DNA of 64,000 nucleotides, from the NCBI GenBank assembly GCA_014529385.2, contig CM043945.1, positions 147,328,741 through 147,392,740 on the forward strand, in the 5' to 3' direction. Source of the stretch: Adiantum capillus-veneris (Eukaryota; Streptophyta; Polypodiopsida; Polypodiales; Pteridaceae). Positions 23,521 through 33,491 of this stretch are shown here, piece after piece. The position numbers and the translations under genes were made by a program. Every line of letters begins with the position of its first letter. The first letter of the stretch is position 1. Under the pieces are notes generated by a model. It saw nothing but the letters and a program-made list of their open reading frames with translations, was not told where the DNA came from and did not search any database.

Positions 23521-25364
23521 TAGAGCTCAAAAGAATTATTCTATCTATGAGAGAGAGCTCTATGCCATAATTCACGCTTTACGAAAGTGGCAACACTATT
23601 TACATGGTGTCGAGTTTGAAGTAGTTTTTGACCATGAGAGTATCAAATGGTTTACTACTCAAACGAACTTGAAAGACCGTAAACACTAGATGGACAGAAA
23701 TCCTTCAAGATTATGACTGTAAGCTACGATATCGCAAGGGGCGATATAATGTAGCAGCGGATGCACTAAGTCAGATGCCTCATATTAATTACTTGCTTTC
23801 ACAGAAATAAAGAGTGGATTTTTGGAGTCATTACGTGAAAACTATGCACAAGATCAATCATATGCTAAAGTGTGGAGCGCAATTTTGAAAAGGGATCCCT
23901 CACACTCACATGTCTCTGTACAGTAAGATCAACATGTCTTTGCACGCACAGATACAAACTCCAACACACAGAGCTCCACCCTACTCAGGAAGAGCTTTAA
24001 GTGATGGAAGAATTTTTCATTAATGATGGTTACTTACTCCACAAGGGTAGAGTATGTGTGCCAACAAAGGACTCAGACACTACGCGTCAAATCTTATTTG
24101 AGTGTCACGATAGTCCAAGCGCTGGTCATCTAGGTATTCGTAAGACGTATGCCTTAGTTTGAAGGAAGTTTTATTGGCCAGGGTTACATCATGATGTTCA
24201 AGAGTACGTACTAAATTTCCAACAGTGCCAAGTTAATAAGGCCGAGCGCCTCAAGGTAGGTGACCTTTTACATCCTTTAGAGATTCCACAAGGTAAGTGG
24301 GAGAGTATGTCTATGGATTTTGTAGTAGGACTACCTACTACAAATCGTGGCCATGATGCCATATGGGTAATTGTAGACCATCTCGATCGATTCATTCCAA
24401 CTAATACTACGATTAAGATACCGAAATTAGCACGGCTATTTGTAGAGCATATATATAGACTCTACGGTCGATTCATTCCAACTAATACTACGATTAAGAT
24501 ACCGAAATTAGCACGGCTATTTGTAGAGCATATATATAGACTCTACGGTCTTCCACCTAGTATCATTAGTGATAGAGTTCGAAAGGTTGATAACCACTTA
24601 TGGAGAGCTGTGTTTCAAAAGTTGGAAACTAAACTTAATCTAAGTACGGCTGATCGTCTAGAAACAGGTGGTCAAATCGAAAGAGTTAATCAAGGATATG
24701 CTAGGAGCGTATGTTAGCGAGAAGCAAACTAATTGGGAAGACTACTTACTTATATTGGAATTTGCTTATAATAGTTCAAAGCATGTGACTACTGGATTTA
24801 GTCCATTTATGTTTTTTTATGGATTTCAACCTAGATCACCCGTTACGGTGGTGTTGGCTAAGGAGAAGATACAACAAGCGAAGGATTTTCTCCAAGACCA
24901 TTTTGACATGCTTCGAGTCGCTAGACGGAATGTTAAGCAAGCTCAAGATCGATATAAGAAGTACGCAGATGAGCATCATCGTCTTGCTACTTTCGAAGAA
25001 GGAGACAAGGTTTTTCTTAAGGTTCCGGAGCATTCAAAAAGTCTGAAGACGGAAAAAGTTGCTAAACTTTCCCCAAGCTATTGTGAACCATTTACCACTC
25101 TCAAACGTATAGGTCAAGTGGCCTATAAGTTAGCTCTTCCAGAGCACTCACGAGTTCATCATGTTTTTCATGTTAGCCGTTTACGAAAACAGCTAAGACA
25201 GAATGATAATCTCATTGGCACAAGTGTATTAGTTGATCTTATCGAACCGCCAAGCATCCCTCATGAGCTCGAAAATATTTTGGGTTCTCATGAGATTTGC
25301 ACCAGACATCATGTCAGACGACAGGTGTTGGTAAAATAGGCTAGATAGACCTAAAGAAGGTTCT
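23521..25364 (+). pseudogene. Gypsy A RNase H end, integrase and chromodomain
   Basis: Fragments in several frames: RELYAIIHALRKWQHYLHG-like RNase H (about 23,550-23,610); a zinc-binding region (CHDSPSAGHLGI at about 24,105, YWPGLHHDV); integrase WESMSMDFVVGLPTT (about 24,298), GLPPSIISDR and TGGQIERVNQ; LEFAYNSSKHVTTGFSPF; GDKVFL; HHVFHVSRLRKQLRQ; and HHVRRQVLVK at 25,330. After a stop (TGG to TAG) the chromodomain runs on as LDRPKEGS and is cut by gypsy B at 25,365. It resumes at 36,634 as TWENVSALKKRFL and ends GEGGGM at about 36,729. The integrase carries an exact 81-bp in-frame duplication. Confidence 0.82.
24388..24549 (+). repeat. Perfect 81-bp tandem duplication in integrase
   Basis: 24,388-24,468 and 24,469-24,549 are identical at all 81 bases and keep the frame (27 codons, beginning RFIPTNTTIKIPKLARL). 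They sit between the first and second catalytic Asp of the DDE core. Confidence 0.98.
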
Positions 25365-25365
25365 A

Positions 25366-25615
25366 TATAAGGGAAGTATGTGCCACTTCCCCCAACTTGC
25401 GAGCCCCGTTTTCATGTGATTCTTCGCGTCCCTTGTATTTGGCACTTTCTTATGATATTGATCATTCATTCACGTCCCTCACTCTCGTGTCCCTCTTGCG
25501 TTCAGTTTTCAAGTTGCGTTCTTGTGTATGCGTTTGCTTGCCTGCAGGTCCCGTTTGCAACGCAGGTGAGCCGGCGCGGCCCCTTTTCCCCGACGCCACG
25601 AACGAGGGCGTCACA
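25366..25615 (+). repeat. Gypsy B 5' LTR
   Basis: About 250 bp, with a TATA-like TATATAAGG at its start and the end GGGCGTCACA. About eight differences from 36,384-36,633. Confidence 0.8.
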
Positions 25616-26059
25616 CTTGGTATCAGAGACCCGACGTCAGCCCCGCCGACCCGACGTCAGCCCGTGGCCCGTGGTTGTCACCACGTTTTCGGCCCGTCTG
25701 CCCTGTTTTTTCCACGTTCCTCCGCGTTCTTGCCCCGTTTTGCCCCGTCCCTTGCGTTTTCTCCATGTTCCCCACCGTTTTTCGCCATTTTGCCTCGTTT
25801 GACCCGCGTTCCTTGCCGTTTTGCCCCGTTTTGACGCGTTTCTCCACGTTCTTCATCGTTTTTCAACGTTTTGCCCCATCTTACACCGTTTGGGACCGGT
25901 GTTCATCGTTTTTGACCCGTTTGTCGCAGTTTTCGTCGTTTTGGACCCCGTTTTGCGCTGATTCATCGTTTTTCGACGTTTTCAAGCCCGTTTTTCGCAG
26001 TTTTTTAGTTTTCGACATTTTTGAGTTTTCTTTTCGGCTTCGGCCACAAAAGTACAGAA
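25616..26059 (+). promoter_or_regulatory. Gypsy B leader with CGTTTT-rich degenerate repeat
   Basis: Between the primer site and the gag ATG, about 370 bp is built from irregular repeats of CGTTTT, CCCCGTTTTG and CCACGTTC-like words. It is strongly pyrimidine-rich on the plus strand and ends CCCGTTTTTCGCAG, which resembles a splice acceptor. Its role is unknown; packaging or translation signals are possible. Confidence 0.5.
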
Positions 26060-26952
26060 ATGGCTGGAGATCAAGAATATGACGACGGATACAGGACCGA
26101 ACCTGATCTGAATAAGAAGGAGAAGAAGAAGAAGGAAACGAAGACGTGACAAGATGCCCAAGACACAATAGAAAAGAGACTGGAGGTACGCATCATGGCC
26201 TCCGTGGAACAACAAATCAACTTGATGTCAGCTAACCTGGGCGACCTGATTCAAACAAGCTAGGCCAGCGATACGAAGACCGCCCAGGCACGAGTAATGT
26301 CACCACGCGACGAAATACACAAAGACGACCGCGGCCCGAAAGACTAGGAACAGTCGACGAAGACAAAGACTATCAGGACAATCAAAGTGAAAGACGCTAC
26401 TACAGCCCTGACAGACATCTAGAAGATGAAAACAGACTGGGAAAATTCAAACCCATTCCCCCAGAGAAATACAAAGGCCACCGCACCTCACTGGAACTCA
26501 ACAAGTGGTTCAGCGAGGTAGAAGACTACATGCAGTGGAACAACATAGGCAGACGTAGATGGGTGCAAGTGGCCAAAACCTTCCTGGCCGATGACGCCTA
26601 TGTATGGTTCCTCACTGAACAGCTATCAAAGCACTGGGAGGACTGGGAGGACCTACAAAGAGACATGCTCAGCTACTTTGTCCCAGAGAATGAGGGCAAC
26701 AAAATCAGAGACTCGTGGCGCGATCTACGCCAAGAAGGCCACATCTCAGATTACGTTGTCAAGTACCGTCGACTGATGCTTCAACTCCCACTGATGCACA
26801 CAGCAGACAGGCTACATGGTTTCTTGTACGGCCTTAAGCCCTGGGCCCGTCGAGAGGTAGAAAAGCAGAATCCCAACACCTAGGAAGTGGCCGCCAATAT
26901 GGCCGAAAAACTACGCGACACAAGCTCAACACCAGGTTTGCCTCCAAATAAC
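26060..26952 (+). pseudogene. Gypsy B gag (truncated)
   Basis: ATG at 26,060 starts MAGDQEYDDGYRTEPDL. Several stops follow. The clearest stretch, 26,460-26,880, encodes EKYKGHRTSLELNKWFSEV, WVQVAKTFLADDAYVWFL, YFVPENEGNKIRDSWRDLRQ and HGFLYGLKPWARREVE, the usual gypsy capsid (Retrotrans_gag) pattern. The text ends at PPNNP at 26,952, where a gypsy C LTR begins, so the zinc knuckle and protease are missing. Confidence 0.75.
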
Positions 26953-27450
<498 letters not shown>

Positions 27451-29604
27451 AATGTCCTCCGTCCAGTGAAACTCGATAAGAAGCTTGTACAATGGACGCG
27501 CTATCTCGGCAAAGTTTAAAATAAACCTTCGATAATAACCAACATGGCCCATAAATCTTTGAACTCCTTTATAGTTAGTAGGTGGTGGCAAATCAGCAAT
27601 GGCTTTAATCTTACTCTCATCTGTGGATATCCCGTTCTTGGACACTATATGCCCTAGAATGACTCCATGCTTAACCCAAAATTGGCATTTGAAAGGGTTC
27701 AATGAGATGCGATAAAATCTACACCTTTCAAATATTTTTCGTAGATATAACAAATGCTTCTCCCAAGAAGAATAAACACAAAGGTCGTCTAGGAAAGCTT
27801 CACAAAACTCCTTTAGAAATTCTTTAAACGCAGTGTTTATTAATCGTTGGAATGTAGCAGGGGCATTTGTTAAGCCAAAAGCCATAACACGAAATGCAAA
27901 CACTCCAAACTCTGTGATAAAAGCAGTTTTAGCTTGGTCCTCTAATGCAATTGTGATTTGATTGTAACCAGAGTACCCATCTAAAAAGCTATAAGCTTCC
28001 TTGCCCGCAACTCTCTCAAGCACATGTTCTGAATATGGCAAGGGATAATGATCTCTCCTAGTAGCTGCATTAACTTTCTTGAGGTCCACGCACACTCTTA
28101 GTTTCCCATTCTTTTTTGGCACAATGACTATTGGAGAAACCCATTCTGAGTGCTCAATAGGGTATATGAATCCACATTGGATAAGTTTTTCAATCTCCTC
28201 TTGTACAATTTTGGCATACTTAGGATTCATTGGATAGGGTCGTTGCTGGACGGGTTTAGCAATGTTGATCATGGGAATTGTATGTTGCACCACAGAAGGT
28301 GGAACGCCCTTCATGTCATGATATGTCCAAGCAAAGATATCCTTGTATTCCTTGAGGAGCTCCTTAAGTACAGCCTCTTCAGTTTCGGTAAGGTCTTGAG
28401 CAATAAAGATTGGTTTAGACTCCTCACCTGGGTCTGCTAATTCTATCTCTTTAACTACCGTTGGACCATCATAGACTCCACTGCTTCCATTGGTAGGTAT
28501 TCGTTGGGCTTTGGCATACACAACCTTTCGCTCCCCCGTGGTATAAGATTTAAAATGTTCAGGAGCCGTATGTAAGTCAGCAGGCTCTTGTCCTGACGGA
28601 GACCTTTCTTTTAGTTCTGCCTCCTTTTGTTGTTGTGCTAACTCTCGGTTTTGACGTCTTCTTATAGTTCGACTCAATTTCAGCTCTGTAACCTCCAATT
28701 GAGTGAGGTCAATGGGTCGCGGGCTGCACCACATGACACTCTGGAGATGTTCACCCCAATTGTCTACTAGCTTTCGATGAGCATCACATGCCCCTAGATA
28801 GCTAAGCCATTCTGCAGTAGATCTTTCCTTGTTTATCCTAGCTCTCACATTTGCTAGATATCGTCGTCTCTTATATGACCTTTGTTTCTTGTTAAGGTTT
28901 TGATTTTGGTAAATGTTTGAACTCGACTCGCCTGATAGGTCTTCGCTTGTATCTTCTTCACTCTCATATAAATTACCATAGATGGTCGTACTAGGCCTTG
29001 AGTGTTCAGTTTCTATACTTGGCTCACTCGATGTTTCCTCAGGTTCTGAATCCATTTCTCCCTGAGATTCCGTTTCTGATGTGTATTGGCCTGAAGGCTT
29101 TGACGAATCATCGGTTTCACTCTCAGGTAGGTGTGCCTCTTTCTTATCATCGGATGTTACATGCGCTACACCTAACATGTTTACTGGTGCAATGTGTGGT
29201 ATCTCTTCCCCATCTGGTGTTACCCAGGTTGTTCCTCTAGCTCCCCATGTATCTATAGTTGCTGCTAGGTGTACCCAATCGACATTGTCTGACTTAGCCA
29301 TTCCATGTAGGATATCCATATAAGGAGCGTTCTCCCTAATATCCGTGTCTTCGTTACACATGTAACAATACTGTAATGGAGCTGAGTGAATTGTTGTGTC
29401 TGATCGATTATCAATGATGAATTTATTTCCTAGAGGATGCGTTCGACCACTTAAAAGATCAACTCGAATGACAGAGTCTTGGAACTGTAAGTAGACGTGG
29501 TTTTTGGACCAGTCATGCACCATTTTTGCTTCCCTCATGAATGGACTCCCTAAGATCATCTCAAATGACATAGGATGCTTGGAAAAATCCATAACAATGA
29601 AAGT

Positions 29605-30618
29605 CTACCTTACCTTGTGTCCCAAGACCTTGATTCTGAGATCCTTTAGCATTCCAATAGGCGTAACAATAGATCCATTAGCCATTTTTACCACTACGCT
29701 TGTGGCTTCAAGGTGAGGTCGCCCCATAGACTCCCAACAACTCTTTGTCACCATGCTGACTCCCGCACCACCGTCAAGGACCCCCTTTACAGTTAATCCT
29801 TTAGTAGTGATTGGTAGAGTAGCATTAGATTCATCAACTTCAAAGTATTGCCCCAACTTGTTAACGGGTACTTCAATTACAAATTCATGTCCCGCTAGGT
29901 CAGATGGTGGTGCTAAATGTTCCTCATCATTCATTACCGAGTCAGGTTTGTTCATATGTGCAAACCGTGGTAATCCGGCCTGTAATTCTCCATTGAGGAA
30001 GGCTCGGAGAGCTGAGACTAGCTCGGGGTCTTTATATAGTTTGGACATGATGGTGGTTCTAACTTCTGAAGACATGAAATCCATCAATTTGGCAACATTT
30101 AATGGCATCTTGTGGGACGTAGGACCCTGACAAGAGAATGGTGAAGATGGAATCTCCACTTCCTCAAGGGGGTCGGGCATTCCCTCACCAAACATTCTCT
30201 CTAGTAGGAAAGGTGTGTGTCCACTTTCAGATGTCCTACCCTCACTCTCTTCCCGAATGATACTGGGTATAGCTAACGGCTTGTAGTTCTTGTGAGGTTG
30301 AACTTGTGTGGGAAACACTGTGTCCGACATCTGGATATGTTTGGGTTCAGGTTCTAATGTTCGTTGAGTTTCTTCCACCAAACCCCTCAGTTGTTGGACT
30401 CGTTCAATTTCCACTGTTGGGTTTGGATAGGTTCCAATCTTTCTTTTGCAATCCTCTTGGGGGTTCTCAACTGGGTGGTTTAACTTTGAATACCCTTTTG
30501 GTGTTCGTCGTAATTCCCTCTCGTGATCCTCCTCACTGGCTTTTTCCTTTGTAGTAACAGTTTTGGTCTCCGTGGTCTCTATCAAATCTGAGTCATCCTC
30601 AGGGTCATTCATATACAC
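29605..30618 (-). pseudogene. Gypsy C gag-pro linker and protease
   Basis: 337 residues in the same frame as gag and RT. The first half is charged and Glu/Thr/Lys-rich. The C-terminal part contains VKGVLDGGAGVSMVTKSCW, matching the retropepsin active site with D-G-G-A in place of the usual D-(S/T)-G-A. MANGSIVTPIGML follows. It ends at a TAG that separates it from the RT block. Translating through, the text continues TFIVMDFSKHPMSFE without loss, so the TAG is a single interruption. Confidence 0.75.
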
Positions 30619-30759
30619 GGGATCCTCTCCTGTCCCTATGTTAGTCTTTGAACTAGGTTTTGAGCTAGAAGCATTAAGGGATTTCTTTCTTCGTGTTTTC
30701 TTCTTTCTCGCTCGACCAATGGATGCACCATCTCTCTCTTCGAGGATGTAATTTTGCTT

Positions 30760-33489
30760 TTAGAGCATCGACCGTGTGAGTGCATTCACTGGTGCTATGT
30801 TTATAGTTGGTGGTGTCCCATCAACAATCTCTATTAAGTTCAATGGTGTGATTTTCGGTGAGTTTGGATTGTTAGGACACTGTGCGATCAAATGATCTAT
30901 GCCACAACGATTACAAGTGAGTATTGGCATTGCCAATGCACTCCCTTGACTTGTTTGCATTAGTGCAACATTCTTTTGCATTCTAATGGGGCACTCAGCT
31001 ACTCGATGTGGTCCACCACATTCGTAGCACGAAGAGGTGGTCTCTAGCGCAGTAGCTTGATATACCGGTTTGATTTGTCCCCAATGGTCTTCCATATAGT
31101 ACATGGGACACTCCTCAAGCATGTCGACTCCATAGGTGATACTAAAGTCTATGTCCTCTTCGCAATCTACATAAGTACTAGATGACTCGCAACCTATTTG
31201 GTTCATAGGTGTAACTCTTGGATGAGGGGGTTGCGGTCCTAGCACTGGAGGTGGCAACGGTGTGGTTTGGACCACATTTTGGGTTCTAGGGACCATGTGC
31301 TGTAATGGCAACTGTTGCTCCATGGGTGGGGTAGGCATCAATGCAGGAACTCGAGGTGAGTCTGCCCAAGCTATAGGCGGTCTATTTTCCATGATGCGTT
31401 TAAGCATTAGGCAATCCTTCGCTTGATGGCCATACCCACCACACGCGTTACAAGTCCCGTTAAACTTTACTCTGAAAGTAGGGCATTCACTCGTAGTGTG
31501 TGGGCCCAAGCAGATTGAGCACCATTGCTGCTCCCTTCTTGGATACATATGAGTGTTTTGTGGAGCACGATTACCCCTAAGGCTTTCTTGGATGGCCTTG
31601 GTGAGATCTGCCAAAGTCATCTCAGATATCGTTTGCTCTTTCACGATTGGCTTTATCTTCATTGGCTCATGCCTTGTTGATGCTTGCGAGCTACTAGACT
31701 TCAGCTCGGCAGACACTCTTTCTCCTGCAATCATTAAATTATCCTCCAATTGGATAGCATTCATGGTGACTGCTTCCCAAGTAGTGATACCTCTAATGAC
31801 TAGGCCATTATAGATACTTTCATGTCGTAGTCCCCTAATGAATCTATCGAGAAATTGGTTGTTGTTGAATCGCTCGTTTGGATTGCATCGAGAATTCAAA
31901 TTCTTTAGGCGACTAATGAAGTCTCTCACGGATTCACCTTCTTCTCGTTGGGCTTTCTGGAGCTGAGAGGCTACACCCCAAAGTACTCCCTCTCGTATGT
32001 ATTCTTTTAAGAACAGTCTCCTAAGAGTAGAGTAGATCGTTTTCTCTTCTACCCTTAAGGTTCTATACCAATCTCCAGCCTTTCCGCTTAGGGTCAAACT
32101 CAAAGCCTTACACTTATGTAGCTCATTGTGCTCTTCCAAGGAATCGCACACATGTTCAAAGACTTCCATATGCTTTCTAGCATCTCCGTCTCCACTAAAT
32201 TTCTGTGTGAGCTTAGCTACTTGAACTGCCTTGCTCCTAGGCTCTCTATCAGGTGCACTACGCATGTTTTCCGCAATAGAGCGACCGATAGTTTGAGCAA
32301 ATGCTGCCAAATCTCCTATTTGAGCACGTATAATGGGTGTATGTGCTCCTGGAACCACATGTGAGATGGAAGTTGGCCTTGGCCTTGGCATACGCGCGGC
32401 TCCTGAGTCCCATATTTCGTATGGTGGTGTACCAGACGGTGGTCCAAAGTTTACAGGCGTGGCCCTAGGCATAGGGGGTGCCTGATATGGCATGTTATTA
32501 TTAAATGGCATGGCTCCACTTGTATAAGATCTTGGATAATGCCATTGTGGATTGTAAGCTCTTGGAATAATCGGAGGTGTAGGAGCTACATGAGGCTGAG
32601 GTACGACATGTGCACATGATTGATACATACATGTAGGTATAGTTGGGGGCACTGTGCTACTAGGCATCGGCGCAGTATTAACAAATGAACTCCATGGTGT
32701 ACTTCTTGTCATGCTCACCATTGGGATATGCATGGTAGTCGTAGTGTCATTAAGAGAAAGATGAGCTAGATCTGGGAAGGTAAAGCTGCCACTTGTGGGC
32801 TCAGATTGTACTGAGGCTCCTGGCAAAACAACATATGGAGGATCAATGGGGCTCACTGAGGGAGTCTCCATTTGTGATAGGGTTGGTTGGTTGGCCTTTC
32901 CCGCATCCAAGAATCTCATTAGGCATGTTGAAGGCATGTTGATCCCTGTGTTCTGTCTTTCTAACTCGACAATCCTATGGAGGACATCACAGACTTTCTG
33001 TTGTTGCTCATCTATGCTAGTAGCACCCGATGTGGATTGTAGAACATCTAACCAACCCACATGATAGGTGTGTCTTGTGTACCGATCAGTTAAAGCTTCT
33101 GCTTGTAGGTCATACTCCCAATTTTTGTTTAGGAATATCCCATCTAGGCCTGGTGTGCTGGAGGTTTCCCTCGAAGTGGAAGCATTATTGCTCCCCATCG
33201 CTTGCCCCTCCATGACTGCTACCTTGGGAGCACTCGGTTGCTCGGCTGGCATGATTGTTGTCATAGGAGCCTTTGCTTTCAGGGCTCGACTTTGTTCTAG
33301 CCTTCGTAGGTTCTCAATTTCCCTCTCCCTTGTTGCTTGCATATAGCATTCGATCTCTTGTACTTCGGCAAGACTCCTACCATCGGGTAGTAAAACCTCA
33401 GAGGGAGATAGTCCTAAAGGATCAGGAGGTGCAGTGGATGGAGCATTCACATGCACACTCTCAAGAAGCATAGGGTCTATTTGAGGCAT
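30760..33489 (-). CDS. Gypsy C gag, long, with four zinc knuckles
   Basis: 909 uninterrupted codons. Pro-rich N-terminal third; capsid-like centre (residues about 440-600: FSGDGDARKHMEVFEHVC, LSLTLSGKAGDWYRTL, EEGESVRDFISRLKNLN, FIRGLRHESIYNGLV). Then four CCHC motifs: CSICLGPHTTSEC, CNACGGYGHQAKDC, CYECGGPHRVAEC and CNRCGIDHLIAQC. Three have three residues between the second Cys and His; only the second has the standard four. The related copy at 61.6 kb shows about 34 further N-terminal residues (beginning MLSRFKETLSRATRSKHG), so this gag is 5'-truncated at the junction with gypsy B. It ends at a TAA, beyond which the same frame stays open. Confidence 0.8.
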   Translation of the reverse strand: MPQIDPMLLESVHVNAPSTAPPDPLGLSPSEVLLPDGRSLAEVQEIECYMQATREREIENLRRLEQSRALKAKAPMTTIMPAEQPSAPKVAVMEGQAMGSNNASTSRETSSTPGLDGIFLNKNWEYDLQAEALTDRYTRHTYHVGWLDVLQSTSGATSIDEQQQKVCDVLHRIVELERQNTGINMPSTCLMRFLDAGKANQPTLSQMETPSVSPIDPPYVVLPGASVQSEPTSGSFTFPDLAHLSLNDTTTTMHIPMVSMTRSTPWSSFVNTAPMPSSTVPPTIPTCMYQSCAHVVPQPHVAPTPPIIPRAYNPQWHYPRSYTSGAMPFNNNMPYQAPPMPRATPVNFGPPSGTPPYEIWDSGAARMPRPRPTSISHVVPGAHTPIIRAQIGDLAAFAQTIGRSIAENMRSAPDREPRSKAVQVAKLTQKFSGDGDARKHMEVFEHVCDSLEEHNELHKCKALSLTLSGKAGDWYRTLRVEEKTIYSTLRRLFLKEYIREGVLWGVASQLQKAQREEGESVRDFISRLKNLNSRCNPNERFNNNQFLDRFIRGLRHESIYNGLVIRGITTWEAVTMNAIQLEDNLMIAGERVSAELKSSSSQASTRHEPMKIKPIVKEQTISEMTLADLTKAIQESLRGNRAPQNTHMYPRREQQWCSICLGPHTTSECPTFRVKFNGTCNACGGYGHQAKDCLMLKRIMENRPPIAWADSPRVPALMPTPPMEQQLPLQHMVPRTQNVVQTTPLPPPVLGPQPPHPRVTPMNQIGCESSSTYVDCEEDIDFSITYGVDMLEECPMYYMEDHWGQIKPVYQATALETTSSCYECGGPHRVAECPIRMQKNVALMQTSQGSALAMPILTCNRCGIDHLIAQCPNNPNSPKITPLNLIEIVDGTPPTINIAPVNALTRSML

Positions 33490-33491
33490 GA

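Noticed and set aside
25623-26215. Antisense frames in the gypsy B leader (GQNGKERGSN-type repeats)
   Set aside because: They are products of the CGTTTT repeat read backwards, low in complexity.
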